Shown here piece by piece: positions 27,221 to 37,131 of a DNA stretch of 64,000 nt (position 1 is its first letter; the number at the start of each line of letters is the position of its first letter). This DNA is from Betaproteobacteria bacterium (GTDB lineage Bacteria > Pseudomonadota > Gammaproteobacteria > Burkholderiales > Rhodocyclaceae). The notes below the pieces were generated by a model. It was not told where the DNA came from and searched no databases. It saw only the letters and a list, made by a program, of their open reading frames with translations. Location: NCBI GenBank assembly GCA_009782565.1, contig WRIU01000005.1:62001-126000 (forward strand), in the 5' to 3' direction. Position numbers and translations under genes: made by a program.

Positions 27221-28081
27221 CTATTGCCGAATTTCACTATCGAGTTCATTCCAACCGCTAATATCAATCTTGCCCTCTTTCGGCGGGGTTGCCCTGAACG
27301 GGTTGATGTCCAGCCCGCCGCGCCGCGTGTAACGCGCCCAAACCGCCAAGGCACTCGGCTCGCAACGTTCCAGAATGTCGCAAAACACACGCTCGACGCA
27401 TTGTTCATGGAATTCGCTGTGCTGGCGAAAGGACACGATATAGCGCAGCAGTCCGGCGCGGTCGATCGCCGGCCCGGTGTAGCGCACAACCAGCATGCCC
27501 CAATCGGGTTGCCCCGTAACCGGGCAACTGGATCTCAGAAGATGTGAATAAAGCATCTCCGTCACCGGCTTGCCACCCGCGCGTAGGGCATCCGGGCAAA
27601 GCTGGTAGGCATTGATCCCAATGTCCAGGCTATCGAGGCAAAAGCCTTCGGGATCGGCAAAACGGCGTTCCGGACGCATGCTCAGGGGCAGGATGTCCAC
27701 CGCCACTGCTTCCCCGGCGACCGCCGATAAATCTTTTTCGATGATTGCGCGCACGGCCTCAAAACTGGGCATGCGTTCCTGGTTGAAGGCATTGAGGTAG
27801 AGCTTGAGCGATTTGGATTCGATCAGGTTTGGGCTGGAAGCTGGCACACGGAAACGCGCCAGCGCCACAACCGGCTTACCGCGCGGGCCGAGCCAGGACA
27901 GTTCGTAGGCATTCCAGAGGTCTTCGCCGATAAAAGGCAGGGCATTGCCGCGAAGGCCGATTTCGCCGCGTTTGCCCTGGCGGGCGATGGGGAACAGCAG
28001 TTCGGGCGCGTAGGTATCCCGATAGGTGCTCTGTTGACCTAGCGGGAAGTGCGTTGTGTCAGAAGGAATTGGAGTGTTCAT
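27221..28081 (-). CDS. queF: NADPH-dependent 7-cyano-7-deazaguanine reductase (long QueF)
   Basis: A 286-residue enzyme that reduces preQ0 to preQ1 in queuosine synthesis. It shows the QueF motif [14 protein letters not shown] for NADPH binding and [12 protein letters not shown] with the nucleophilic Cys. The tandem tunnel-fold length matches the E. coli type. I place the start at ATG 28081 (MNTPIPSDT), five bases after the ksgA stop. It is the last gene of the lptD-surA-pdxA-ksgA operon, so expression is probably coupled to that cluster. Confidence 0.93.
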   Translation of the reverse strand: MNTPIPSDTTHFPLGQQSTYRDTYAPELLFPIARQGKRGEIGLRGNALPFIGEDLWNAYELSWLGPRGKPVVALARFRVPASSPNLIESKSLKLYLNAFNQERMPSFEAVRAIIEKDLSAVAGEAVAVDILPLSMRPERRFADPEGFCLDSLDIGINAYQLCPDALRAGGKPVTEMLYSHLLRSSCPVTGQPDWGMLVVRYTGPAIDRAGLLRYIVSFRQHSEFHEQCVERVFCDILERCEPSALAVWARYTRRGGLDINPFRATPPKEGKIDISGWNELDSEIRQ

Positions 28082-28085
28082 TGAT

Positions 28086-28883
28086 TTACTGGCAAGCATT
28101 CGCAATCGCCACGAAATCGGCTACCGACAGCCGCTCACCGCGCAAATTTGGATCGAAGCCGAGCGTTTCGAGAGCGGAGCCATCGAAAAAATCCCGCAAG
28201 GCATTTTTCAAGGTTTTGCGGCGTTGCGCGAAGGCAGCAGCAACGATGCAGGCAAACCGTGTTTCGTCATGCGCTTTGTACGTCCCGGCGGGTAACGGAG
28301 TCATGCACACGATGCTCGATGTCACCTTGGGCGCAGGGCGAAACGCGCCGGGGGGCACATCGAACAGCCGCTTCATGTGGAAACGGTATTGCAGCATGAC
28401 CGACAAGCGCCCGTATTCTGCCGTGCCAGGAGTTGCCACCATACGCATCACGACTTCTTTTTGCAGCATGAAATGGCCGTCGCGAAGCCTGGGTGCAAAA
28501 CCAGCAAGGTGAAAAAGCAGAGGGGTCGAGATGTTGTAGGGCAAATTGCCCACCACGCGCAGCGAGGAGGTTTCTTCCGCGCACAATGCGCCAAAATCGA
28601 ATTCCAGCGCATCGCCCTCGTGAATCGTCAAGCATTCGGGGGTGAAACGTTCCCGCAAGCGGGCAATGAGATCACGGTCGATTTCGATCACATGCAAATG
28701 CCCAAGGCGCTCAATCAGGGGCTGGGTCAACGCGCCGAGGCCGGGGCCGATCTCGACCATGTTCTCACCCTGGCGGGGGGCAATGGCCTCGACAATGCGG
28801 CCAACGATGCCAGAAGCGGTGAGGAAATTCTGCCCGAAGCGGCGGCGGGCAACATGCGTGCCCGTGCGCGCGGAAAAGTTCAT
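28086..28883 (-). CDS. rsmA: 16S rRNA dimethyladenosine transferase
   Basis: A 265-residue SAM-dependent enzyme (KsgA) that dimethylates two adjacent adenines near the 3' end of 16S rRNA during late small-subunit assembly. Motifs seen are RRRFGQNFL at the N-terminus, [13 protein letters not shown] (SAM site) and [12 protein letters not shown] (catalytic motif IV). The C-terminal helical domain follows and length is normal. The start overlaps pdxA by four bases, as in the conserved surA-pdxA-ksgA operon of gammaproteobacteria. Confidence 0.95.
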   Translation of the reverse strand: MNFSARTGTHVARRRFGQNFLTASGIVGRIVEAIAPRQGENMVEIGPGLGALTQPLIERLGHLHVIEIDRDLIARLRERFTPECLTIHEGDALEFDFGALCAEETSSLRVVGNLPYNISTPLLFHLAGFAPRLRDGHFMLQKEVVMRMVATPGTAEYGRLSVMLQYRFHMKRLFDVPPGAFRPAPKVTSSIVCMTPLPAGTYKAHDETRFACIVAAAFAQRRKTLKNALRDFFDGSALETLGFDPNLRGERLSVADFVAIANACQ

Positions 28884-29878
28884 GCCTGCCGCCGCTTGGC
28901 CTTCACCATGTCGATGGCCAGTTCAACCGCCGCGAACAGGCTGCCGGGATCGGCTTTCCCGGAACCGGCCAGATCGAACGCAGTGCCGTGGTCGACCGAG
29001 GTGCGGATGATGGGCAGGCCCAGCGTAACGTTGACCCCGCTGCCGAAGCTGGCGTGTTTGAGCACCGGCAAACCCTGATCGTGGTACATCGCCAGCACCG
29101 CGTCGGCTTCCCGTAGGCTGTGCGGCGTAAACAGAGTATCGGCAGGCAAGGGACCTGCGAGGTTCATGCCCTTTGCGCGCAGGCGCTCAAGCACCGGGAT
29201 GATGATGTCGATCTCTTCACGCCCGATATGCCCACCCTCCCCCGCATGCGGGTTGAACCCGGCCACCAGGATGCGCGGCTTGGGCAAACCGAAACTAGCA
29301 ACGAGATCATGATGGAGGATTTCGAGCGTGCGTGTCAGCCGATCTTTAGTCAGTGCCTTCGGGACATCGGCCAGGGGCAAATGCGTAGTTGCCAGCGCTA
29401 CGCGCATGCCGCCGCCGACCAGCATCATCACGACCTGCTGTGACTGTGTTTTGGCGGCAAGGTATTCAGTGTGGCCGGAAAAAGGCACTCCGGCATCGCA
29501 AATCACGCCCTTGTGCACCGGTGCCGTCACCATGCCATCGAACACACTCCGTGCACAGCCTTCCAGCGCGCGGTCGAGGATAGCCAACACGTAAGCAGCG
29601 TTTTTCGGGCTGGGCTTGCCGGAAAGCGCCGGACAGGCAAGCGGACAATGAAGCACATCGAACACTCCGGCTTCGGGTTTCATGCCCGGTTGCCAGGGGC
29701 GCACCACCAAGGCGCGGCCCGCACGCTCCAGCCGCTCCTCGATCAACTCAACATCGCCGACCACCACCAGATGCGCCGGCCATTTGCGTTCGGGCAGCCG
29801 CGCGCACAGTTCAGGCCCAATCCCGGAAGGCTCGCCACTCGTGACTGCCAGCACGGGTGGTTTGACGGCGTCATTCAT
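28880..29878 (-). CDS. pdxA: 4-hydroxythreonine-4-phosphate dehydrogenase
   Basis: A 332-residue enzyme of pyridoxal phosphate synthesis (DXP-dependent route). The N-terminus AVTSGEPSGIGPELCARL, FSGHTEYLAAKT (metal-binding His) and AMYHDQGLPVLKHASFG are typical. The true start is ATG 29878, which overlaps the end of surA by eight bases; the longer upstream frame is a shadow of surA. Order surA-pdxA-ksgA is conserved. The C-terminus is slightly longer than in E. coli and ends in a basic VKAKRRQA. Confidence 0.95.
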   Translation of the reverse strand: MNDAVKPPVLAVTSGEPSGIGPELCARLPERKWPAHLVVVGDVELIEERLERAGRALVVRPWQPGMKPEAGVFDVLHCPLACPALSGKPSPKNAAYVLAILDRALEGCARSVFDGMVTAPVHKGVICDAGVPFSGHTEYLAAKTQSQQVVMMLVGGGMRVALATTHLPLADVPKALTKDRLTRTLEILHHDLVASFGLPKPRILVAGFNPHAGEGGHIGREEIDIIIPVLERLRAKGMNLAGPLPADTLFTPHSLREADAVLAMYHDQGLPVLKHASFGSGVNVTLGLPIIRTSVDHGTAFDLAGSGKADPGSLFAAVELAIDMVKAKRRQA

Positions 29879-31184
29879 TCGCGTCTTCCAGTTTGTACTC
29901 GACGTAGGCTTCGTCGCGTAACTGACGCAACCAGTCTTCATAGGCTTCTTCAGCCTTGCGTTGCCGAAGGATGTTGCGCGCGATGTTGCGCTGGTACTCC
30001 TCGCCCATGTCCTGCTTCCTGCGTCCGAGCACCTGGATGAGATGCCAGCCGAAAGGTGAACGTACTGGTTCACTGACCTGGTTCGGCGCAAGCGCGTTCA
30101 TGGCTTTTTCAAATTCAGGCACGGTATCGCCCGGATTCACCCAACCAATGTCGCCTCCACGCGCCGCGGAAAGGTCAGACGAACTGGCCTTGGCCAACTC
30201 GGCAAAATCGGCACCATTGACAATGCGCTCGCGCAGGGTGTTGAGCCTCGACTGGGCTTCGGCATCGGAAAGGAGTTCGGAAATCTTGAACAGGATATGC
30301 CGGGCATGGGTTTGTTCGACCATCTGCGCGGCAGGATTGTTTTGTTCCCGCTTGCCCAGAAGTTTGATGATGTGCAGCCCCGCGGCGCTTTGCAGTGGTG
30401 GCGAGGTCTCTCCGGGTTTAAGCTTTTCAATGACTTCAGCATAAAAACCGGGTAAGCGCTCGCGGCCAAGCCAGCCGAGTTCCCCTCCCTGAACATTGTC
30501 TGGCGCATCTGAACTGTCCGTCGCGATCTTGGCAAAATTTTCACCGGCACTCAGGCGCGACAGTACCTTTTCCGCGCGCGCCTTGAAGGTTTGCATTTTT
30601 TTCTCATCCGGATTTTCCGGAAAGCGCAACAGAATGTGTGCCACACGGTATTCCGTGCCCAAAAGGGCTTCGGGATGGTTCCTGATGAAATTGGCGACTT
30701 CGGCATCGCTGATGGCTACCTTGTTGTCTACCTCGATTTCCCGCAAACGGTTGATCATCATTTCGGCGCGTATTTCCTCGCGGTATCTGTCCCATGAAAG
30801 CCCGTCGCGCGTAATGGCGGTACGCATCTGGTCGAGGGTAAGGCGGTTGTTCTCGGCGATGAGCTTGATCGCGCGTTCGAGCATGCCATCGTCGATCTTG
30901 ATTGAGGCATTGCGTGCCTGTTGCAGTTGTACGCGCTCCATGACGAGTTGTTCGAGGATTTGCCGCTCAAGCGCCTCCGTGGGCGGCATTTGCCCCTCCA
31001 TCCCCTGTTTCTTCAGGTTCTGGCGGACGCGGATCACGCGGTCGCGCAGTTGCGACGAAGTGACGGCCTCGGAGTTGACGACGGCGACGATGCGGTCGAC
31101 TTCGGTAATGGCTGCCTGCGCCAGCGTGGAGCAGGCAAAAACGGCGCTGAAAAACGCTTTGAGGAGGAATCGGTTCATATCCAT
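29871..31184 (-). CDS. surA: Periplasmic chaperone and peptidyl-prolyl isomerase SurA
   Basis: A 437-residue periplasmic protein with a signal peptide (about 1-25, ending AQA). An N-terminal SurA chaperone domain (VDRIVAVVNSEAVTSSQL) comes next, followed by two parvulin domains (about residues 175-280 and 290-390; RVAHILLRF and HARHILFKI mark their starts) and a C-terminal helix that packs on the N-domain. It escorts outer-membrane proteins, including LptD, to the Bam complex. It lies 60 bases downstream of lptD in the same direction. Confidence 0.95.
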   Translation of the reverse strand: MDMNRFLLKAFFSAVFACSTLAQAAITEVDRIVAVVNSEAVTSSQLRDRVIRVRQNLKKQGMEGQMPPTEALERQILEQLVMERVQLQQARNASIKIDDGMLERAIKLIAENNRLTLDQMRTAITRDGLSWDRYREEIRAEMMINRLREIEVDNKVAISDAEVANFIRNHPEALLGTEYRVAHILLRFPENPDEKKMQTFKARAEKVLSRLSAGENFAKIATDSSDAPDNVQGGELGWLGRERLPGFYAEVIEKLKPGETSPPLQSAAGLHIIKLLGKREQNNPAAQMVEQTHARHILFKISELLSDAEAQSRLNTLRERIVNGADFAELAKASSSDLSAARGGDIGWVNPGDTVPEFEKAMNALAPNQVSEPVRSPFGWHLIQVLGRRKQDMGEEYQRNIARNILRQRKAEEAYEDWLRQLRDEAYVEYKLEDANE

Positions 31185-31244
31185 CCGGAAAGAGTGTTGA
31201 ATTTTGAAATACCGTACCTCATCTGCCCATCAAGTTTTTGATAT

Positions 31245-33782
31245 TCAAAAACCGCCGCTTGGTTCGTTGATCCTGCCATAGCCGGGTACGCTGCGTTTGA
31301 TAAGGCTGACCACATTTCCGCCTGGGCCGATGCTGGTGAAGTCGTTGAATTCAAGTTGCAGAAAGTAGGCATTGTTGGACTCATTTGCGTGAGTCGTATA
31401 GCGGTGGGCTCCCATTCGCAAAACCCAGCAGCCCCCATTGTATTCGAGCCCGGCAATAGTTTCCGTCATCTTGCTGTCTTTCAGCGAATAAACCAGGCGG
31501 GTAACACCGTACCACCTGCCCCACAAGGGCCACTGCCCGGAAACGTCTACATCACGCAGAATGTCACGCGCGTAACGATAGCCTAAGTTGAAGGCACGGG
31601 TATGGCCAGGATTGTAACGTACATTCGCGGTATAGCGTTCGGTTTGGCTATCGCGTGGATTGTATTGCCACAGGGAATCGAACGAGGCATACCTGCCCAT
31701 CCGTACGCTGAACCCGGCAAGCACGTCGGCGCTTTTGCTGATACGCGGCGTCTCGACGTCCTGCGGGTCACCTCGGTAATTGAGGGTGACCCGCTGATCC
31801 TGAAAGTAATAACGCTGCCCCAGTATCACCCGCAGGCTTTCGACGCCTGTGACAGGATTGATCAGGCGCGAAGTGACGGCAGCGGTCAGTTGATTGGCGT
31901 CGGCGATGCGGTCGCCGCCGGTATAAAGGTTCTCGCTGAAAATCTGCGCGAAACCGAAGTCAAAGCGGCTGGTATCGAACAGCGGGATATCGTCCTGCCG
32001 ACGATATGCGGTATTGAGGTAATAAACCCTCGGTTCGAGGGTCTGGACGTAATCGCGCCCGAACAGACTGGTATCGCGCTCGAAAGTCAGCCCGGAATCA
32101 ATCGAGAAAATTGGCACGGAACGGGTAATCGAATCGCGCATCCCCGGCAGGGACTGTTCCCGGTCGATGTTGTAGCGGGCGTAATGCAGGCCCACCTTTG
32201 GGGTGAAGTAGAAACCAGGCCATTGCAGGGGTAGCGATACTTGTGGGTAGGCGATGAGGCGCGACGCGTTGACGCGGTTGTCATCCGGATGATTAAACCG
32301 CACGATTTCGCTCTTCCAAGCGAAATCGAGTCCGGAAGTTCCGAACCCGCTGAATTCGCCGGGACGGTTCGCATTGAGCACGATTTGCGGCAAGCGGCGG
32401 TACGGTGTGACGACCGGATTGGCGGGATCGGGAGAAAGCGTCTGGTAGCTCTGAGCCAGCGCCGAAAGATTCCACCAGCCGCCCCCAACATACATCAGCC
32501 GCCCTTCGCGCAGCAGGTTGACCCTGGAGGACATGGAAAGCCGCGTGCTCAAATCCTCGAAATACCGGTCGTCCGACACTGCGTTGAGGTCGATCGAGCC
32601 ATACAGCGTAGGGGTCAGCCACTGGCGATGCTGCAAGGAACCGAGCGAACGCGCCTCGCCGGTAACGTTGTCGCGCGTTATGTATTCGGCTCTGGCCATC
32701 CCTTTATAGGTCGCGCCCATGTAGCGCGCCTCAACTCCAAGCTGCATCCCGCGCCGGCTCATGTAGCGCGGGGTCAGCGTGAGATCGTAATTGGGCGCGA
32801 TGTTCCAGTAATAAGGAAGGGTGAAGCCGAACCCTGTCTTGGTCGATGATTCCATTACAGGCGGCAGGATTCCAGAGTGGCGCTGTCCGGCCAGCGGAAA
32901 TTCCGCCCAGGGCAACCAGAAGAAAGGGACGTCCTTGAATACGAGCACACCGTCGCGGGCAGTGCCGATTTCACGGTCGTAATCGAGTTCAAGCTTTCCC
33001 GCCTTGATGTACCAGTCAGGCTTGGGGCCTGAACAGGTCGTCCACGTCGCGTTCGTTGCACGGTACTGATTCTCGCCTTCGATGCGTAGCGAATCTGCGT
33101 GGCCTCCCCCCAATACCGTCCTTGGCGGCGCGCCCTCTTCGCGCGACGGACGGGTGCGGGTCATCGAGTATTTCGGCTCGACGAATTCGCCGGTTCGCGC
33201 CCCAATAATCAGTGAGGCCGAAGGTCCCGACATTTCAGAGCTACCGTCGCCCTGCCTCAGGCAGACATTGCCCTCTGCCAGGACTTCGTCGGTAACCTCA
33301 CTGTAAGTCAGGCGGTCAGCGGTTAATGTGAGCGCATCGCGCTGCAACTCGACTTCGCCTTCGGCCACTACGTCGATTGTGTGCGTACCGTAGACACGCA
33401 ATGCCGAAATACGGGTCTCACCGCCTGTTTGCGGTTCCGATCCGTCCGGTTTCGGCGGCTTGAATCCGGGACCGGCTGCGGGAGCCGCCAACAGCATCTG
33501 CCGCAACGACTCGATACGATCTGCTTTCGTAGCAGCGTCGTCCGTTCCAGGAGCGTTTCCCGTTTCCCCGTGTTTGTCGGAAACATCGGCCGCTACGCTC
33601 CCATCCCCGCCCTCCTGGCGATCGGCCGCCTGAGGAGGATCTCCAAAAGGTTCAGGAAATATGTCCGGAGCAACATCTTGCGCCGGGCCCGCCAGCAACG
33701 CACCCGACATACACCACGACAACAGTGGAATAAGCCAGACATGTGTCTTCAGGCCCCAAATTTGCAAAATAATCCTCGTCAA
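31245..33782 (-). CDS. lptD: LPS-assembly outer-membrane protein LptD
   Basis: An 845-residue beta-barrel with an N-terminal hydrophobic signal segment. An OstA-type beta-jellyroll domain follows (about 125-235, RVYGTHTIDVVAEGEVELQR), then a long C-terminal barrel rich in Tyr and Arg. Cysteines in NVCLRQGD, WTTCSGPKP and NGGCWVLRM could form the interdomain disulfides needed for LptD maturation. It inserts LPS into the outer leaflet together with LptE. The frame opens at a TTG (33782); another TTG at 33767 is possible, and no clear ATG precedes the signal. It is divergent from amgK. Confidence 0.93.
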   Translation of the reverse strand: MTRIILQIWGLKTHVWLIPLLSWCMSGALLAGPAQDVAPDIFPEPFGDPPQAADRQEGGDGSVAADVSDKHGETGNAPGTDDAATKADRIESLRQMLLAAPAAGPGFKPPKPDGSEPQTGGETRISALRVYGTHTIDVVAEGEVELQRDALTLTADRLTYSEVTDEVLAEGNVCLRQGDGSSEMSGPSASLIIGARTGEFVEPKYSMTRTRPSREEGAPPRTVLGGGHADSLRIEGENQYRATNATWTTCSGPKPDWYIKAGKLELDYDREIGTARDGVLVFKDVPFFWLPWAEFPLAGQRHSGILPPVMESSTKTGFGFTLPYYWNIAPNYDLTLTPRYMSRRGMQLGVEARYMGATYKGMARAEYITRDNVTGEARSLGSLQHRQWLTPTLYGSIDLNAVSDDRYFEDLSTRLSMSSRVNLLREGRLMYVGGGWWNLSALAQSYQTLSPDPANPVVTPYRRLPQIVLNANRPGEFSGFGTSGLDFAWKSEIVRFNHPDDNRVNASRLIAYPQVSLPLQWPGFYFTPKVGLHYARYNIDREQSLPGMRDSITRSVPIFSIDSGLTFERDTSLFGRDYVQTLEPRVYYLNTAYRRQDDIPLFDTSRFDFGFAQIFSENLYTGGDRIADANQLTAAVTSRLINPVTGVESLRVILGQRYYFQDQRVTLNYRGDPQDVETPRISKSADVLAGFSVRMGRYASFDSLWQYNPRDSQTERYTANVRYNPGHTRAFNLGYRYARDILRDVDVSGQWPLWGRWYGVTRLVYSLKDSKMTETIAGLEYNGGCWVLRMGAHRYTTHANESNNAYFLQLEFNDFTSIGPGGNVVSLIKRSVPGYGRINEPSGGF

Positions 33783-33861
33783 AACAAAAATCCGGAGCCG
33801 TAAGCGGCTGCCTGATAGAATCGTTAAATTCTACACGAACAACCATCCCGGAGTACCCGTT

Positions 33862-34911
33862 TTGCCCCGAATCGATCAACTCAGACAATGGTTGGAGCAA
33901 ACGCTGCCAGACGTCCGCTACAACCTCGCTTCCGCTTCGGCGGACGCCAGTTTTCGCCGATACTTCCGGATCACCTTTCCCGACGGCAATCCTTCCCCTC
34001 TCGCAAAAGGGCGCGCCAGCCTGATTGTCATGGATGCCCCACCAGAGCAGGAAGATTGCCGCCCGTGGGTTGCTATCGCTCGGCTGTTCGGCGCGGCGGG
34101 CGTCCATGTACCCGAAATACTGGCAGAAAATCTGGAACAGGGTTTTTTGCTCATGTCCGACCTTGGCAGCGACACCTACCTTAGCCGGTTGAACACGCCC
34201 GATTGCACACCACTGATCAGCGCGCGCCTGTACGCCGACGCCATCGGCGCGTTGATCGCCATCCAGGCCGCAAGCCGGCCAGGCGTACTGCCGGAGTATT
34301 CCGACGAGTTGCTGCGACTCGAACTGATGCGGTTCCCGGACTGGTACATCGCCCGCCACAAAGGCATCACGCTTAACGATGACGACAAAAACGCGCTGAT
34401 GGAGGTTTTCAACCGAATCATCGCGGTCAATCTCGCCGAACCCAAGGTATTCGTCCACCGCGACTACCATTCGCGCAACCTGATGGTCATCCCGGAGGGC
34501 GAAGGCGCAAATCCCGGCATCATCGACTTTCAGGACGCGGTCTATGGACCGCTCACCTACGATCTGGTTTCACTTTTCAAAGATGCCTATATCGAGTGGG
34601 AAGAAGAATTCACGCTCGACCTGCTCGCGCGTTACTGGGAAATGGCGCGTAAGTCCGGACTGCCCGTGCGGGACGATTTCGCCGATTTTTACCGTGATTA
34701 CGAATGGATGGGCGTACAGCGCCACATCAAGGTGGTCGGCATCTTTGCCCGCCTCTGCCACCGCGACGGTAAAGAGGGCTATCTTTCCAGTCTGCCCCTG
34801 CTGATGCGCTACCTGCGTAAGGTATGCACGCGCTACCGCGACCTCCACCCCCTGCTCAAGCTGCTCGACAAGCTCGACCCCGTCCCGACCGAACATTTTT
34901 TTGCTTTCTGA
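33862..34911 (+). CDS. amgK: Anomeric MurNAc/GlcNAc kinase
   Basis: A 349-residue aminoglycoside-phosphotransferase-fold kinase. The catalytic loop is FVHRDYHSRNLMV and the metal motif GIIDFQDAVYGPLTYDLVSL, both characteristic of AmgK. AmgK phosphorylates MurNAc or GlcNAc at C1 so that MurU can form UDP-MurNAc, bypassing de novo synthesis and the fosfomycin-sensitive step. I chose the TTG at 33862 because GGAG lies eight bases upstream and the protein then starts PRIDQLRQWL, as family members do. The longer frame runs back into lptD. murU is two genes downstream. Confidence 0.87.
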   Translation: MPRIDQLRQWLEQTLPDVRYNLASASADASFRRYFRITFPDGNPSPLAKGRASLIVMDAPPEQEDCRPWVAIARLFGAAGVHVPEILAENLEQGFLLMSDLGSDTYLSRLNTPDCTPLISARLYADAIGALIAIQAASRPGVLPEYSDELLRLELMRFPDWYIARHKGITLNDDDKNALMEVFNRIIAVNLAEPKVFVHRDYHSRNLMVIPEGEGANPGIIDFQDAVYGPLTYDLVSLFKDAYIEWEEEFTLDLLARYWEMARKSGLPVRDDFADFYRDYEWMGVQRHIKVVGIFARLCHRDGKEGYLSSLPLLMRYLRKVCTRYRDLHPLLKLLDKLDPVPTEHFFAF

Positions 34912-34931
34912 CCACGAAATAAATTCCAATC

Positions 34932-36413
34932 ATGCTCGAATCTCTCGGCATACCCAGTATCTGGATGGGGCTCAGCCTCGCGTTGGCCCTTTTTTTCGTC
35001 CTCGCGTTTGAATTCATCAACGGGTTTCACGACACGGCCAACGCCGTCGCCACGGTAATCTATACCCGAGCCATGTCGCCCTACCGCGCCGTGATACTTT
35101 CGGGCATTTTCAACTTTTTGGGCGTACTGCTCGGCGGCGTGGGCGTTGCCTACGCCATCGTGCACCTGCTGCCCGTTGAACTTCTCCTCAACGTCAACTC
35201 CGGGCGTGGGCTGGTGATGGTGTTCTCGCTCCTGGCCGCTGCCATCGCCTGGAACCTCGGCACCTGGTATTTCGGTATCCCCGCTTCCAGTTCCCACACG
35301 CTCATCGGTTCCATCCTGGGCGTGGGCATGACCAATGCCCTGCTCAACGATCTTTCCGTCGCGGATGGCATCAACTGGCAAAAGGCCATCGACATCGTGA
35401 TGTCGCTGATCTTTTCGCCGCTGGCGGGATTCTTCGTCGGCGGGCTCATCCTGCTGTGCCTCAAACGCTGGCGTCCGGGCACAAGAATGCACTCTGCCCC
35501 GGAAACCCGCACTGATGGCGGCAAAATCAGGAAACCTCCGTTCTGGAACCGCCTCGTGCTCGTGCTCTCCGCCATGGCGGTCAGTTTCGTGCACGGCTCC
35601 AACGACGGCCAAAAAGGCATCGGCCTCATCATGCTGGTGCTGATTGGTTTCGTGCCCGCACAATATGTCGTCAACATGAATGCCAGCCCGTACCAGATCG
35701 AACGCACACGCGACGCCGCCATGCACATGCAGCGGTTTTACCAGCGCCATCAGGATCGTTTAAGCGAAACGCCCAAGGCCAAGCCTCCCATCCTTCGGGA
35801 AACCTCTTCCTCCACACCGCAGCGTTATCGTTGCGAAATCACGAACACCAAGGAAACCGTCCAGAGCCTGCTGAAAAACCTGAACGGCGTCACAAACCTC
35901 AGCGAACTGGACGACATCCAGCGTGTGCAAGTTCGGCGCGAATTGCTGTGCCTCGACGACATGGCCCGCCAGGTCAGCAAACTCACCGGGATCGAAACCG
36001 CAGAAAAAGCCGACCTCAACCGCTTGCGAAAAGACCTCACCGCCGCCACAGAATACGCCCCAATCTGGGTCATCTTCGCCATCGCGCTGGCGCTCGGGCT
36101 TGGCACCGTCGTGGGCTGGAAGCGCGTAGTCGTCACCGTAGGCGAACGCATTGGCAAGCAGGGCATGACCTACGCGCAAGGCATGAGCGCCCAGATCACC
36201 GCCGCTTTGGCCATCGGAGTCGCCAACCTCTACAGCCTGCCGGTTTCAACCACGCATGTCCTTTCCTCCGGCATCGCGGGCACGATGGTCGCCAACCGCA
36301 GCGGCGTACAGAGCGGAACCATTCGCACCATCCTCATTGCCTGGGTACTGACCTTCCCCATGTCGATGTTGCTGTCGGCCATCTTCTTCTGGCTGGCGGC
36401 ACAGGTGACATGA
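34932..36413 (+). CDS. PiT-family inorganic phosphate transporter
   Basis: A 493-residue inner-membrane transporter. The duplicated signature is visible as FEFINGFHDTANAVATVI near residue 30 and VSFVHGSNDGQKGIGLIM near residue 220, with about ten hydrophobic segments. A long hydrophilic middle loop (about 240-370) resembles PitA/PitB of E. coli. It moves metal-phosphate with protons at low affinity. It starts 20 bases after amgK and overlaps murU by ATGA, so it is embedded in the recycling operon. No PhoU-like (DUF47) partner is adjacent, unlike many PiT genes. Confidence 0.9.
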   Translation: MLESLGIPSIWMGLSLALALFFVLAFEFINGFHDTANAVATVIYTRAMSPYRAVILSGIFNFLGVLLGGVGVAYAIVHLLPVELLLNVNSGRGLVMVFSLLAAAIAWNLGTWYFGIPASSSHTLIGSILGVGMTNALLNDLSVADGINWQKAIDIVMSLIFSPLAGFFVGGLILLCLKRWRPGTRMHSAPETRTDGGKIRKPPFWNRLVLVLSAMAVSFVHGSNDGQKGIGLIMLVLIGFVPAQYVVNMNASPYQIERTRDAAMHMQRFYQRHQDRLSETPKAKPPILRETSSSTPQRYRCEITNTKETVQSLLKNLNGVTNLSELDDIQRVQVRRELLCLDDMARQVSKLTGIETAEKADLNRLRKDLTAATEYAPIWVIFAIALALGLGTVVGWKRVVVTVGERIGKQGMTYAQGMSAQITAALAIGVANLYSLPVSTTHVLSSGIAGTMVANRSGVQSGTIRTILIAWVLTFPMSMLLSAIFFWLAAQVT

Positions 36414-37105
36414 CGATGAAAGCGATGATTCTTGCCGCAGGCCGGGGCGAGCGCATGCGCCCACTCACCGACCATTGCCCCAAGCCGCTGCTCGCCGTAG
36501 GCGGAAAACCGCTGATCGTCCGGCACATCGAACGCCTGGTTGCTGCCGGGATTACCGATCTCGTCATCAACCACGCCCACCTCGGCCACATGCTCGAAGC
36601 GGCGCTCGGCGATGGGAATGCCTTCGGCGCGCGTATCCGCTGGTCGCCCGAACCGCCGGGCGCACTGGAAACTGCGGGTGGCATCCGCCAAGCCATGCAG
36701 TTCCTTGGGGAAAATCCTTTTCTCGTCGTCAACGGCGATATTTTTTGCGAAGCGGATTTCATGCCGCTAACCCGGATTGCCAAGTGCCTTTCCCCGGACG
36801 GGAACCTCGCCCACCTTTTTTTGATCGACAATCCCAGCCACAATCCTCAAGGCGACTTTGCGCTCAACGATGGGCGAGTATGCACAGACGGGGAGCCACG
36901 CCTGACCTTTTCCGGCATCGCCGCCTATCCCCCCGCCCTTTTTGCCTCGCTCGAAGCAGGCAAACCCGCCCGCCTCGCCCCGTTGCTGCGCGCCGCGATG
37001 AATGAGAACCGCATCAGTGGCGAGCACTACCGTGGCCGATGGGTCGATGTCGGTACCCCTGAACGCCTCGCGCAACTGGACGCCGACCTGCGCGGCCACG
37101 CCTGA
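36410..37105 (+). CDS. murU: N-acetylmuramate-1-phosphate uridylyltransferase
   Basis: A 231-residue sugar nucleotidyltransferase. The N-terminal signature KAMILAAGRGERMRPLTD, KPLLAVGGKPL and VVNGDIFCE (metal-binding Asp) place it in the MurU/NTP-transferase family. MurU converts MurNAc-1-phosphate and UTP to UDP-MurNAc, completing the pathway begun by AmgK. The ATG at 36410 overlaps the stop of the phosphate transporter by four bases. Short GalU- or RmlA-like paralogues look similar, but the association with amgK supports MurU. Confidence 0.87.
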   Translation: MTMKAMILAAGRGERMRPLTDHCPKPLLAVGGKPLIVRHIERLVAAGITDLVINHAHLGHMLEAALGDGNAFGARIRWSPEPPGALETAGGIRQAMQFLGENPFLVVNGDIFCEADFMPLTRIAKCLSPDGNLAHLFLIDNPSHNPQGDFALNDGRVCTDGEPRLTFSGIAAYPPALFASLEAGKPARLAPLLRAAMNENRISGEHYRGRWVDVGTPERLAQLDADLRGHA

Positions 37106-37131
37106 CCGGAACCCTTCGTACTTCGGGGAAA

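Noticed and set aside
33661-33861. Extension of amgK into lptD
   Set aside because: The extra part is antisense to the lptD signal region and lacks a ribosome site; the TTG at 33862 has one.
35831-36409. Long N-terminal extension of murU
   Set aside because: The extra 190 or so residues are a shadow of the phosphate-transporter gene; murU starts at 36410 with the transferase signature.
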